The notes under the pieces were generated by a model, which was not told where the DNA came from, did no database searches, and saw only the letters and a list, made by a program, of their open reading frames with translations. A stretch of DNA of 62,908 nt from Catenulispora pinisilvae (GTDB lineage: Bacteria > Actinomycetota > Actinomycetes > Streptomycetales > Catenulisporaceae): assembly GCF_015356865.1 (NCBI RefSeq), contig NZ_JAAFZA010000033.1, positions 1 through 62,908 of the forward strand. The letters run 5' to 3'. Positions 1 to 9,091 of this stretch are shown here, in pieces. Made by a program: the position numbers and the translations under genes. Numbering within the stretch: the stretch's first letter is position 1; every line of letters begins with the position of its first letter.

Positions 1-46
1 GCGGAGCATTAGGGGGTGCGCGGCCGGTGCCGATAACGTGGGGTCC

Positions 47-670
47 GTGTTGCTCTCAGATAAGGACATCCGGGCTGAAATCGGGGCGGGGCGGGTTGTT
101 CTAGACCCGTTCGAGCCGGCGATGGTGCAGCCTTCCAGTGTGGATGTGCGGCTGGACCGGTTCTTTCGGGTGTTCGAGAACCACCGGTATCCGTACATCG
201 ATCCGGCGCAGGAGCAGTCTGAGCTGACGCGGTTGGTGGAGCCGGATGGGGATGAGTCGTTCATTCTGCATCCGGGGGAGTTCGTGTTGGCCTCGACGTA
301 TGAGGTCGTGACGTTGCCGGATGATCTGGCCGCGCGGCTGGAGGGCAAGTCGAGTCTGGGGCGGTTGGGGTTGCTGACGCACTCGACCGCCGGGTTCATC
401 GATCCCGGGTTCTCCGGGCATGTGACGTTGGAGTTGTCGAACGTCGCGACGCTGCCGATCAAGCTGTGGCCAGGTATGAAGATCGGCCAGCTGTGCTTCT
501 TCAAGCTGTCCTCGGCGGCGGAGAATCCGTACGGTTCGGCCGTGAACCAGTCGCGGTACCAGAACCAGCGGGGGCCGACGCCGTCGCGGAGTTACCTGAG
601 CTTCCATCGGACGGACATCGCCAAGGCGGACAAGCTCGCGGCGGAGGCTGAGTCGAAGTTCACCGACTGA
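47..670 (+). CDS. dcd: dCTP deaminase
   Basis: Deaminates dCTP to dUTP in the cytoplasm; the mycobacterial form is bifunctional and also yields dUMP for thymidylate synthesis, and this protein looks like that actinobacterial type. The 207-residue product carries the family core at about residues 99-132 ([19 protein letters not shown], then [14 protein letters not shown]), with the conserved Ser/Arg nucleotide contacts and catalytic Glu. I use the GTG at 47 because it gives the usual N-terminus [12 protein letters not shown]; an in-frame GTG at 38 would add three residues. CTGAGTC, spanning the stop codon, recurs 15 bp downstream at 682-688. A purely monofunctional deaminase is the main alternative. 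Confidence 0.95.
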   Translation: MLLSDKDIRAEIGAGRVVLDPFEPAMVQPSSVDVRLDRFFRVFENHRYPYIDPAQEQSELTRLVEPDGDESFILHPGEFVLASTYEVVTLPDDLAARLEGKSSLGRLGLLTHSTAGFIDPGFSGHVTLELSNVATLPIKLWPGMKIGQLCFFKLSSAAENPYGSAVNQSRYQNQRGPTPSRSYLSFHRTDIAKADKLAAEAESKFTD

Positions 671-755
671 GTCTGGTCTCGCTGAGTCCGATTCCGCCGC
701 GTGAAGGCTGACGTCGATCGGGTGGGGTGCCCGGCGCCGCCGACCGGGTGAATCT

Positions 756-780
756 GGGCCCGGATACGAATACCGGGCCC
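756..780. terminator. GC-rich hairpin between dcd and the next gene
   Basis: GGGCCCGG at 756-763 pairs perfectly with CCGGGCCC at 773-780 around a 9-nt loop. There is no T-tract, so it could be a weak terminator for dcd or an operator for the gene starting at 803. Only the symmetry is seen. Confidence 0.3.
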
Positions 781-802
781 CGCCCGCTGACACAGTGACG
801 GT

Positions 803-1873
803 GTGGTCGCCTTGTCAGCTCGTTGGCCCTTCGCCCGTACGGCGGACCAGCCCGCCACCCGTCCGGACCGCCTGCTCCGGGACAACCCGGTGCTGCTGCT
901 GTCCGCGCTCCAGGCCCCCGGGACGGTCTCCGGGCTGGTCGCCGCCTGGAATCCGGGGTGGCAGCCGGAGCGGCGGGCGGGGGTGACGGTCCCCGGGCCG
1001 GCCCCGCAACCGCCCGGGTCCGAGGCGGTGCCGCATCCGACCCGCGCCGAGTATGCCCTGCGCACGGGCGAGCCCACAGGTGAGCGCACGGGCGCTGAGC
1101 GACTGGAAGCCGATCGCGCCATCCCAGTGCTCCCCGCCCCCGCCCTCCTCGCCGAAGGCATCCGCTGGCACGGCCCCCTGCGCCTGACCCCCATGCTCCG
1201 CGCCGACGCGGGCCTGCCGACCGTCGGCCCGGCCGCGTCCCTCGGCCTCGCCTACGTCGCCGAGGTCCGGCGGGCCCGCACCAAGATCGTCGATAGCCGG
1301 CACGCCGACCTGCTCCGCCTCCGCTACCCGCAGGGCCTGCCCACCGGTCCCGAGGCCGATGCCTGGCACCTGGTCCGCGGCCTGGCCAAGCGGCTGCGCG
1401 GGGTGGCCCGGCTCCCCGGCGGCCCGATCCATGCCCCGCACGAGGACCCCGCGCTGCCCGGTGACGCCGACCATGCCGTCTTCAGCCACGAGATGCTGCC
1501 GTGGATCGTGCTGCGCGAGATCCTGCGGCCGATCGCGCCGGACCTGGTCCGCGAGGTGGTCCCGGACGGCGGCGGCTACATCCTGCGGCACCGGGACCTG
1601 CTGGAGGTCCGGGTCAGCCCGGCGGGCCCGGAGAGCCGGTGGCCGTCGACCCGGCTGCCGCCGGCCCTGCGGCAGCGTGCTGACGCGGCCTGGCCGCGCA
1701 GCGTGTATGAGTTCTGTGACGCCTCGCCGCACGCGCCCCGCTCCGCGGCCCCGCGTCCGCATCCGGCGCAGGCCCTCCGCGCCGCGGCGGCGCTCATCGC
1801 CGAGGTCACCGGCGGGGTCCATCTCGACGCCGACGGCTTCCCCGAGGAAGCCAGGACGTTCACCACCAGATGA
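803..1873 (+). CDS. hypothetical protein, 356 aa
   Basis: I do not recognise a family. The product is soluble-looking, rich in Arg, Pro and Ala, with no signal peptide or membrane segment. A disordered stretch (about residues 55-105) separates a short N-terminal part from a better-ordered C-terminal part. The reading frame has strong third-position GC, while the longer frame on the opposite strand does not look coding. Start taken at GTG 803; a GTG two bases upstream is in another frame. The nonamer AGATGACAC containing the stop codon is repeated 11 bp further on (1868-1876 and 1879-1887). The gene is followed by 214 bp carrying the iron box of the next gene. Confidence 0.65.
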   Translation: MVALSARWPFARTADQPATRPDRLLRDNPVLLLSALQAPGTVSGLVAAWNPGWQPERRAGVTVPGPAPQPPGSEAVPHPTRAEYALRTGEPTGERTGAERLEADRAIPVLPAPALLAEGIRWHGPLRLTPMLRADAGLPTVGPAASLGLAYVAEVRRARTKIVDSRHADLLRLRYPQGLPTGPEADAWHLVRGLAKRLRGVARLPGGPIHAPHEDPALPGDADHAVFSHEMLPWIVLREILRPIAPDLVREVVPDGGGYILRHRDLLEVRVSPAGPESRWPSTRLPPALRQRADAAWPRSVYEFCDASPHAPRSAAPRPHPAQALRAAAALIAEVTGGVHLDADGFPEEARTFTTR

Positions 1874-2011
1874 CACAGAGATGACACGGCGCGCTCGCTG
1901 TTGCCCGCGCCGGAGTCGCAGTGCTGCTCGTATCAGGCGTGTAGTGCGGCCCGCGTCCCGACCCCAGTAATGCCCGCCACCCGGGTCTGGGGGGTTACCG
2001 AAAGTCAAATA

Positions 2012-2030
2012 TTAAGGTAGGCTAAGTTTC
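2012..2030 (+). promoter_or_regulatory. IdeR/DmdR-type iron box
   Basis: TTAAGGTAGGCTAAGTTTC matches the actinobacterial iron-box consensus TTAGGTTAGGCTAACCTAA at 13 of 19 positions, including the full core TAGGCTAA. It sits 57 bp before the MFS start codon. TAGGCT could serve as a -10 element with TTACCG 17 bp upstream, so a metal-loaded repressor bound here would block transcription. An IdeR homologue is encoded at 14552-15268. The box is seen; the regulation is inferred. Confidence 0.6.
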
Positions 2031-2087
2031 GCCCCGCGTGCCGCACGGGCCGTCGGGACGAAGCACCTTTGGGGGGCCTGCCCAGCC

Positions 2088-3362
2088 GTGAAGTCAGCCA
2101 CCTTCTCATCGCTGTCGATCCGTAACTATCGTCTTTTCGCCGGCGGCATGGTGGTATCGAACACCGGTATCTGGATGCAGCGCATCGCCCAGGACTGGCT
2201 CGTCGTCTCGCTCACCGGCTCCGGCACCGATCTCGGCATCGTCACCGCGTTGCAGTTCGGCCCGTCCCTGATATTCAGCCTGTGGGGCGGCGCGCTGGCC
2301 GACCGCTACCGCAAGAACCGGCTGCTGATGCTCACCGCGACGCTGACCGGGCTGTGCGCGCTGGTGCTGGGCCTGCTGATCGTCTCCAACGCGGTGCAGC
2401 TCTGGCAGGTCTACGTCATCGCCCTGATCGGCGGCACGGTCAACGCCTTCGACAACCCCGCGCGCCAGTCCTTCGTGATCGAGCTGGTCGGGCCCGAGGC
2501 GCTGCCGAACGCGGTCTCGCTGAACGCCGCCACCTTCAACCTGGCCCGGATGCTGGGCCCGGCGCTGGCCAGTCTGGCGCTGGCGGTGATGGACGTCGGC
2601 TGGGTGTTCATCACCAACGCCATCACCGCGATCGCGATCATCACCGCGCTGGCCCTGATCCGGCGCGAGGAACTGCACGCCCCGGTGCCGATCGTCCGGG
2701 CCAAGGGCCAGTACCGCGAGGCCTTCGCCTACCTGCGCACCCGTCCGGACCTGGTGGCGGTGCTGGCCTGCATGTTCTTCCTGGCCACCTTCGGCCTGAA
2801 CTTCCAGCTGACCAGCACGCTGATGGCGACCCAGACCTTCCACCTCGGCAAGGGCGTCTTCGGCCTGCTGAACATCATGCTGGCGCTCGGCGCGCTGTCC
2901 GGCGCGCTGGTCACCGCGCGCAAGAAGCGGGTCGGGGTGGCGCTGGTGCTGCTGTCCGCCTGCGGCTTCGGGCTGGCGGCCACCGTGGTCTCGCTGATGC
3001 CGAACCCGGTGCTGTACGGGGCGCTGCTGCTGCCGGTCGGGGTGATGACGATCATGGTCACCACCGCGGCCAACGCCACCATGCAGACCGGCGTGGAGCC
3101 GGAGATGCGCGGGCGCGTGATGAGCGTCTACATGGTGGTCTTCCTCGGCGGCACGCCGGTCGGCTCGCCGCTGGTCGGCTGGGTCGGCCAGCACTTCGGC
3201 GCGCGCTACGCGGTCGGCGGCGGCGGGCTGATATCGCTGGTCGCCGCGGTGATCGCGGCCTACGCGCTGGCCCGGGTGAAGGACATGTCGGTGCGGGAGC
3301 GGCTGGTCGCGCACTCCCCGACCCGGCTGGCCGAGCGGCTGGCGGTGCGGTCCGCGGCCTGA
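2088..3362 (+). CDS. MFS transporter, EntS/MFS_3-like exporter
   Basis: A 424-residue polytopic membrane protein of the MFS_3 branch that includes the enterobactin exporter EntS. The N-terminus (SSLSIRNYRLFAGGMVVSN) and the first-half loop ADRYRKNRLLM after the second helix are typical, with about 12 hydrophobic segments and a cytoplasmic centre near residues 190-215. The iron box 57 bp upstream suggests expression under iron limitation and a role in siderophore or metal-chelate export; no siderophore genes are seen here. Start is GTG 2088, preceded by a G-rich Shine-Dalgarno-like run. The terminal 13-mer CCGCGGCCTGAGG, with the TGA stop, is repeated exactly at 3406-3418. The substrate is unknown. 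Confidence 0.85.
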   Translation: MKSATFSSLSIRNYRLFAGGMVVSNTGIWMQRIAQDWLVVSLTGSGTDLGIVTALQFGPSLIFSLWGGALADRYRKNRLLMLTATLTGLCALVLGLLIVSNAVQLWQVYVIALIGGTVNAFDNPARQSFVIELVGPEALPNAVSLNAATFNLARMLGPALASLALAVMDVGWVFITNAITAIAIITALALIRREELHAPVPIVRAKGQYREAFAYLRTRPDLVAVLACMFFLATFGLNFQLTSTLMATQTFHLGKGVFGLLNIMLALGALSGALVTARKKRVGVALVLLSACGFGLAATVVSLMPNPVLYGALLLPVGVMTIMVTTAANATMQTGVEPEMRGRVMSVYMVVFLGGTPVGSPLVGWVGQHFGARYAVGGGGLISLVAAVIAAYALARVKDMSVRERLVAHSPTRLAERLAVRSAA

Positions 3363-3490
3363 GGCCCGCCCTGCTCTGCCCTGCGGTCTTCAGGTACGCC
3401 CCGCCCCGCGGCCTGAGGTCCGGCCCGCCGCGCGGCTGAGATCCGCCTCAGTCCGCCCGGCCGCGCGGCCGAAGATCCGCCTCGGCCCGC
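3352..3490 (+). repeat. degenerate repeats after the MFS stop codon
   Basis: This lies in the 354-bp gap before thpR. CCGCGGCCTGAGG at 3352-3364 contains the MFS stop codon and recurs exactly at 3406-3418. Two further degenerate copies start at 3428 and 3461 and form imperfect 30-bp direct repeats (3428-3457 and 3461-3490). The rest of the gap to 3716 shows no convincing gene; TATTGT near 3624 could be a -10 for thpR. Confidence 0.5.
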
Positions 3491-3716
3491 GTCGCCCGCC
3501 CGCCCCGCTTTGCGCCAGCCCTTCGCCGACTGTGGGTGACCTGTGCGTCACCGGCGCGTCGCGGCGCGACATGGCGTAGAAAATCCTCCGGTCGCGTATC
3601 GACAACTCGCCGGTCACACGCCGTATTGTGGGTGCTCTCACAAGGTGTGAAGCGCGCTGAGCGGTGCGGGCGTCCGTGTGCGGTGCAGGCGTGCTGGGGG
3701 AACCTCAAGGAGACGC

Positions 3717-4382
3717 ATGCGCTTGTTCGTGGCGATCACGCCACCCCGTGCGGTCCTGCTGGAGGTGCGGGCCGCGGTCGACGCGCTGAAGCGGGGCAAC
3801 GAGCCCGGGGCCAACGCCCTGCTGCGCTGGACCCGGCCGGAGACGTGGCACATCACGGTCGCCTTCTACGGCGAGGTGTCCGAGGAGAAGGCCGCCGACC
3901 TGGTCGAACGGCTGGGCCGGGTGGCGGCGCGGACCACGCCGATGGAGCTGTCGCTGGCCGGCGCCGGACGGTTCGGGCCGCGCGCGCTGTGGTTCGGCGT
4001 GCAGGGCGAGTGTGACCGGCTGGGCCGGCTCGCCGAAGCCGCCGGGGCCGCCGCTCGCCGCTGCCACATCCGGGTGGAGGACCGCCCCTATCGTCCGCAT
4101 CTGACCCTCGCCCGGGTGAACGGCGTGCCCCGCGGCGCCACCCAGGACGACCAGACCGGGCCGCTGGACCTGACGCCGATCGTGGACCGGGCCCGCCCCT
4201 TCCGGTCGCCGGGCTGGCTGGCCGGGGAAGTCGAGCTGTTCACGGTGGCCGAGGTGGGGGAGGCTCCGCACGCCGCCAACGGGGCCAACGGCGCCAACGC
4301 CGCCCACACCGTGAACGGGGCCAACGGCGGGCCCTACAAACGTTACGAACGCGTCGCGCACTGGGCACTGACGGGACGCTGA
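3717..4382 (+). CDS. thpR: RNA 2',3'-cyclic phosphodiesterase (2H family)
   Basis: Opens 2',3'-cyclic phosphate ends of RNA (formerly named 2'-5' RNA ligase). Both HxT motifs of the 2H phosphoesterase fold are present: HIT in TWHITVAFYGEV at about residue 44 and HLT in RPYRPHLTLARV at about residue 128. The start is ATG 3717 (MRLFVAITPP), with AAGGAG a few bases upstream. The product has 221 residues; the usual C-terminal strand (YKRYERVAHWAL) is separated from the core by an insertion made of NGAN repeats (about 4270-4330), probably a disordered linker from small nucleotide repeats. No clear operon partner upstream; a tiny membrane ORF follows. Confidence 0.88.
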   Translation: MRLFVAITPPRAVLLEVRAAVDALKRGNEPGANALLRWTRPETWHITVAFYGEVSEEKAADLVERLGRVAARTTPMELSLAGAGRFGPRALWFGVQGECDRLGRLAEAAGAAARRCHIRVEDRPYRPHLTLARVNGVPRGATQDDQTGPLDLTPIVDRARPFRSPGWLAGEVELFTVAEVGEAPHAANGANGANAAHTVNGANGGPYKRYERVAHWALTGR

Positions 4383-4394
4383 GCCGATCGCATT

Positions 4395-4431
4395 ACCCTG
4401 GAGCGGTGAACACTCGTACCCGCTCCAGGGT
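4395..4431. terminator. 12-bp perfect hairpin after thpR
   Basis: ACCCTGGAGCGG (4395-4406) pairs perfectly with CCGCTCCAGGGT (4420-4431) around a 13-nt loop. It begins 13 bp after the thpR stop codon and lacks a T-tract. The GTG start of the small ORF at 4406 lies at the edge of the stem, so the hairpin could end thpR transcription or mask translation of that ORF. Confidence 0.5.
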
Positions 4432-4492
4432 CGTCACTTTCGTGCTGGTGGCGATCCTCGCTGTCGTGGTGATCGCCTCCGTGCTGCGCTGA
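4406..4492 (+). CDS. small single-pass membrane peptide, 28 aa (candidate)
   Basis: GTG at 4406 opens a 28-codon frame reading MNTRTRSRVV, then a strongly hydrophobic run of about 16 residues (FVLVAILAVVVIASVL) and a final Arg before TGA at 4490. The basic N-terminus with one membrane helix is typical of bacterial micro-membrane proteins. It lies between thpR and the convergent serC stop with 7 bp to spare, and its start codon sits in a perfect hairpin. GAGCGG just before the start is a weak ribosome-binding site. No function can be assigned, and a chance frame remains possible. Confidence 0.4.
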   Translation: MNTRTRSRVVTFVLVAILAVVVIASVLR

Positions 4493-4499
4493 GGCGCGC

Positions 4500-5642
<1,143 letters not shown>

Positions 5643-5808
5643 TTACAGGGGAGAAGTCGGGTGGCCCAGGGCGTCGTTGGCCAAGGCCTGTTCGTATCGT
5701 AACGGGGTTGTGTCCAAGATCCGGGGTGCGTCCCGTGAAACGAGACACGCCAGCCTCCGCCAGGTGAGAAGTGGCCGGCGAGGGCTGGCGCGTCGAGCGC
5801 GGTCTGGC

Positions 5809-5968
5809 TCAGGCGGGGGGCACGGGCTGGTCCAGGGTCCGGACGTCGTAGCCGATCAGCCGGGCGAAGGCCGGGTTGGCGATCAGAGAGATACGCGGTG
5901 CGCAGCAAGTGGTTCTGCCGCGCCGTCGCGTACTCGGTGAACTCGTCGATGCGAGTCTGGTCACCCAT
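5809..5968 (-). pseudogene. remnant starting like an ECF sigma factor
   Basis: From a CAT at 5966-5968 the minus strand reads MGDQTRIDEFTEYATARQ followed by NHLLRTAYL. This is the typical first helix of SigE-type ECF sigma factors. After about 29 codons the match ends, and a one-base shift gives a short frame (ANPAFARLIGYDVRTL) that stops at 5809-5811. There is no ribosome-binding site upstream, and the two parts do not look like one protein. I read it as a deletion remnant in the 453-bp serC/dehydrogenase gap. A longer open frame through the same DNA into serC is probably meaningless. Confidence 0.45.
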
Positions 5969-6019
5969 GCGTTGGGGGGCTGTACGGCCGGCGGCATGTT
6001 TTCCGGACGGGATCGCGTT

Positions 6020-6049
6020 GGACTGTACAGCAAAGGACTGCACAGCAAA
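6020..6049 (+). repeat. 15-bp tandem direct repeat upstream of the dehydrogenase gene
   Basis: GGACTGTACAGCAAA (6020-6034) is followed at once by GGACTGCACAGCAAA (6035-6049), one mismatch in 15. The repeat ends 25 bp before the start codon at 6075, a position suited to a regulator-binding site. TGTACA in the first copy is itself palindromic. Confidence 0.6.
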
Positions 6050-6074
6050 GCGTCGTACTGGAAGGGGCACCGTC

Positions 6075-6920
6075 ATGGCGGACGTCGCGATCGTGGGTGT
6101 GGGCATCATGGGCCGGGGGATGGCCGAGAACCTGCTCAAGCACGGACACCGCGTGATCCTCTGGAACCGCACGCCGGAGAAGGTCGCGGACCTGCGCGAG
6201 GCCGGGGCCGAGGTCGCGGACACGCCGGCGGCGGCCGCCGCCCGCGCCGAGGTGGTCTTCGAAGTGACCGCCGACGACGAGTCCTCCCGCCGGGTGTGGC
6301 TCGGCCCCGAGGGCATCCTGGCCGGAGTCCGGGACGGCACGGTCCTGGTCGCCTCGGCCACGCTGTCGGTGGACTGGGTGGCGGAACTGGCCGGAGCCAT
6401 CGCTGAGCGCGGTCTGCCCTTCTACGACATGCCGCTGACCGGCGGTGCTGCCGCAGCCCGGGCCGGGACCCTGGTGCTGCTCGTCGGCGGCGACCAGGCC
6501 GGGCTGGCGAAGCTGGAGCCGGTCCTTCAGGCGTTCTCCCGCGAGGTCCGGTACTTCGGCCCGGCCGGCTCCGGGACCCGTTTCAAGCTGGTCCTCAACA
6601 GTCTGCAGGCGGCCCACATGGCGGCCTTCGGCGAGGCCCTGCGGCTGGCCGTCGCGGCGGGCCTGGACCCCGAAGCGGTCGGCGCGGCGTTCGCCGACCG
6701 TCCCGGCGGGGCGGTCACCCAGCTGGCTTGGGCCAGCCACCGGCAGTCGCCGGATCCGATCAACTTCGCGGCGCGCTTGGCCCACAAGGACCTCACCTAC
6801 GCCGCGCGGCTGGCCGGCGATCTGCCGCACCCGATCCTGGACAGCGTGCGGGGCGTGTTCGGGGCGGCGGTCGAGGCCGGGCACGGGGACGACGACTGGA
6901 GTTCGGTGAACGAGCTCTGA
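6075..6920 (+). CDS. NAD(P)-dependent beta-hydroxyacid dehydrogenase (3-hydroxyisobutyrate dehydrogenase family)
   Basis: Probably oxidises a short beta-hydroxyacid or reduces the corresponding semialdehyde. The N-terminal Rossmann motif GVGIMGRGMAENL is at residues 7-19; MPLTGGAAAARAGTLVLL near residue 120 is the substrate-binding signature; the catalytic Lys lies in GTRFKLVLNS near residue 175. Length of 281 residues is normal. Start ATG 6075 has GAAGGGG at a good distance upstream. A 15-bp tandem repeat precedes it. The 16-mer GAACGAGCTCTGAGCG, containing the end of the gene and its stop codon, occurs three times exactly (6908, 6929, 6951). Substrate cannot be told; glyoxylate/succinic-semialdehyde reductase is equally possible. 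Confidence 0.85.
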   Translation: MADVAIVGVGIMGRGMAENLLKHGHRVILWNRTPEKVADLREAGAEVADTPAAAAARAEVVFEVTADDESSRRVWLGPEGILAGVRDGTVLVASATLSVDWVAELAGAIAERGLPFYDMPLTGGAAAARAGTLVLLVGGDQAGLAKLEPVLQAFSREVRYFGPAGSGTRFKLVLNSLQAAHMAAFGEALRLAVAAGLDPEAVGAAFADRPGGAVTQLAWASHRQSPDPINFAARLAHKDLTYAARLAGDLPHPILDSVRGVFGAAVEAGHGDDDWSSVNEL

Positions 6921-6966
6921 GCGCCTTTGAACGAGCTCTGAGCGGGTTCTGAACGAGCTCTGAGCG
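6908..6966 (+). repeat. three exact 16-bp copies carrying the stop codon
   Basis: GAACGAGCTCTGAGCG occurs at 6908-6923, 6929-6944 and 6951-6966. The first copy contains the true stop codon of the dehydrogenase. The second places another TGA 21 bp later in the same frame, the third 22 bp after that, out of frame. Confidence 0.8.
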
Positions 6967-7007
6967 GTCTGCCGGGGTTGGTCCGGGCGGCTCCGTCCGG
7001 ACAAGCG

Positions 7008-7042
7008 AAAAGGGCTCCCCCGAACGGGGGAACCCTTTCTTT
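7008..7042. terminator. bidirectional terminator between convergent genes
   Basis: AAAGGG at the left pairs with CCCTTT at the right, and the inner CCCCC pairs with GGGGG around GAAC, giving a long stem with one internal mismatch. The right arm runs into CTTT. It lies between the dehydrogenase (plus) and citrate synthase (minus), so it can serve both. Confidence 0.75.
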
Positions 7043-7088
7043 GCGAAGCGTGACCGGCGGGGTCGGATTCAGAGCCGACCGAGGCGGG

Positions 7089-8225
7089 TCAGCCCTTGTA
7101 CGTGTGGAAGCCGCTCGGCGGCACCATCGTCTCGAAGCCCTCGACGGTCTCCGGCTTGCGCGGGCCGGGGCCGATGTAGCGGGACGACGGCCGGATCAGG
7201 CGGCCGGTCTTCTTCTGCTCCAGGATGTGCGCGCTCCACCCGGCGGTGCGGGCGCAGGTGAACAGCGAGGTGAACATGTTCGCCGGCACCTGTGCGAAGT
7301 CCAGGACCACGGCGGCCCAGAACTCGACGTTGGTCTCCAGCACCCGGTCCGGGCGGCGCTCGTGCAGCTCGGCCAGCGCGGCCTCCTCCAGGGCCAGGGC
7401 GACCTCGTAGCGGGGCGCGTCCAGCTCCTTGGCGGTGCGGCGCAGGACGCGGGCGCGCGGGTCCTGGGCGCGGTACACGCGGTGGCCGAAGCCCATCAGG
7501 CGGTCGCCCTTGTCCAGGACGCTCTTGACGTACTTGCGGGCGTCGCCGATCTCCTCGACCGCCTCGACCATGTGCAGCACGCGCGCCGGGGCGCCGCCGT
7601 GCAGCGGGCCGGACATCGCGCCGACCGCGCCGGACAGCGCGGCCGCGGCGTCGGCGCCGGTGGAGGCGATGACGCGGGCGGTGAAGGTCGAGGCGTTCAT
7701 GCCGTGCTCGGCCGCCGAGGTCCAGTAAGCGTCGATGGCCTGGACGTGCTTGGGGTCCGGCTCACCGCGCCAGCGGATCATGAAGCGCTCGACGATCGTC
7801 TCGGCCTTGTCGACCTCGCTCTGCGGCACCATGGCCTGGCCCGGGTGCTCGATCGAGCGGGCGGACTGGGCCACGAAGGACAGCGCCATGACGGCGGCGC
7901 GCGCGAGGTCTTCGCGGGCTTTCTCCTCCGAGGTGTCCAGGAGCGGCTGGAGACCCCAGACCGGGGCCAGCATGGCGAGCGCGGACTGGACGTCGACGCG
8001 CACGTCGCCGGAATGCACCGGCACCGGGTACGGCTCCGCCGGCGGCAGACCCGGGTTGAACTTGCCGTCCACCAGAAGGCCCCACACGTTGCCGAACGTC
8101 ACGCGCCCGACGAGGTCTTCGATGTCGACTCCGCGGTACCGGAGAGCGCCGCCTTCCTTATCCGGTTCGGCGATTTCGGACTCGAAGGCGATGACGCCCT
8201 CCAGGCCCGGTACGAAGTCGGACAT
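7089..8225 (-). CDS. citA: citrate synthase, type 2 (actinobacterial)
   Basis: Condenses acetyl-CoA with oxaloacetate. All three catalytic residues of the citrate/2-methylcitrate synthase family are visible: His174 in EHGMNAST, then GPLHGGAP with His209, His248 in MGFGHRVYRAQDPRA and Asp255 in the same motif. Start is ATG 8225 (MSDFVPGLEG), with GAGGGAG eight bases upstream; an upstream frame extension is unsupported. The 378-residue size fits the short bacterial dimeric type. It is divergent from pdxH across 209 bp that contain a 7-bp perfect inverted repeat. 2-methylcitrate synthase activity is possible, but the rest of that cycle is not nearby. Confidence 0.92.
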   Translation of the reverse strand: MSDFVPGLEGVIAFESEIAEPDKEGGALRYRGVDIEDLVGRVTFGNVWGLLVDGKFNPGLPPAEPYPVPVHSGDVRVDVQSALAMLAPVWGLQPLLDTSEEKAREDLARAAVMALSFVAQSARSIEHPGQAMVPQSEVDKAETIVERFMIRWRGEPDPKHVQAIDAYWTSAAEHGMNASTFTARVIASTGADAAAALSGAVGAMSGPLHGGAPARVLHMVEAVEEIGDARKYVKSVLDKGDRLMGFGHRVYRAQDPRARVLRRTAKELDAPRYEVALALEEAALAELHERRPDRVLETNVEFWAAVVLDFAQVPANMFTSLFTCARTAGWSAHILEQKKTGRLIRPSSRYIGPGPRKPETVEGFETMVPPSGFHTYKG

Positions 8226-8320
8226 GTGTACTCCCTCTGTTTCTTTGTGCCGCTCTACGTGCTGTGGCTCGATGCGGCCAGCTGGCTTGCCACGGTGTCG
8301 CCTTACCCGGCGCCATCGTG

Positions 8321-8338
8321 ACGACACTGTGGTGTCGT
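8321..8338. promoter_or_regulatory. palindrome between citA and pdxH
   Basis: ACGACAC (8321-8327) and GTGTCGT (8332-8338) form a perfect inverted repeat with a 4-bp spacer in the divergent citA/pdxH region. TATAGT at 8356-8361 is a plausible -10 for pdxH, so a protein bound at the palindrome would cover the -35 zone. Confidence 0.4.
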
Positions 8339-8434
8339 GATTAGTGCGTCTCTCCTATAGTGACTCGCCACACAGGGTGCTCTGCACCGGGGGCACTGCT
8401 GTGTCTGGAATGTCACACGCGTTACCGTGGGCCC

Positions 8435-9091
8435 GTGGACTCTGAAGCGCTGGCGGCGCTCCGCCGGGAATACGGCATCGGAACGCTGCGTGAACAGGAC
8501 GCGGCCGGCGCACCCCACCTCCAATTCGCCGTGTGGCTGGACGACGCCGTCCGGGCTTCCCTGCCCGAGCCGAACGCCATGGTGGTCTCTACCACTGACC
8601 TGGACGGCCAGCCCTCCAGCAGGTCAGTGCTGTTGAAGGGGTTCGACGAAACCGGATTCATCTTCTACACCAACCTCGGCTCCCGCAAGGGCAGGGAGCT
8701 GGCCGCGAACCCCCGCTGCTCGCTGCTTTTCCCCTGGTACACGCTGCACCGCCAGGTGATCGTCATCGGCGCGGCCACCAAACTCGACCGCGACGCCGAT
8801 GAGGAATACTTCGCCACCCGCCCGCACGGCTCGCAGATCGGGGCCTGGGCCAGCGAGCAGTCCACGGTGATCGCCGGCCGCGACTGGCTGGACAAGCGGG
8901 CCGCCGAACTGGCCGAACAGTGGCCCGAGGGGACACAGGTCCCGCTGCCGGAATTCTGGGGCGGCTTCCTGGTCCGTCCGGAGACGGTCGAGTTCTGGCA
9001 GGGCCGTCCCGACCGCCTCCACGACCGGCTCCGCTACAAGCGCGACAACCAGAACCCCGAAGGCTGGAGCATCGAGCGGCTCAGTCCGTGA
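8435..9091 (+). CDS. pdxH: pyridoxamine 5'-phosphate oxidase
   Basis: FMN enzyme that oxidises pyridoxamine or pyridoxine 5'-phosphate to pyridoxal 5'-phosphate. Core motifs are present: RSVLLKGFDETGFIFYTN, SRKGRELAANPRCSLLFPW, and the C-terminal DRLHDRLRYKR substrate/FMN signature. GTG 8435 (VDSEALAALRREYGIGTL) gives the usual N-terminus and 218 residues. A longer frame from ATG 8360 would start inside the putative promoter, so I reject it. The 3' end overlaps the convergent hotdog-type gene by 11 bp. Confidence 0.93.
   Translation: MDSEALAALRREYGIGTLREQDAAGAPHLQFAVWLDDAVRASLPEPNAMVVSTTDLDGQPSSRSVLLKGFDETGFIFYTNLGSRKGRELAANPRCSLLFPWYTLHRQVIVIGAATKLDRDADEEYFATRPHGSQIGAWASEQSTVIAGRDWLDKRAAELAEQWPEGTQVPLPEFWGGFLVRPETVEFWQGRPDRLHDRLRYKRDNQNPEGWSIERLSP

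Noticed and set aside
1-46. tRNA gene upstream of dcd, as in some actinomycetes
   Set aside because: The first 46 bases show no cloverleaf or T-arm sequence; a tRNA could lie outside the window.
815-2008. 397-codon open frame on the minus strand opposite the hypothetical gene at 803
   Set aside because: Arg/Gly-rich translation without domain pattern; third-position GC supports the plus-strand gene. High GC makes long shadow frames common.
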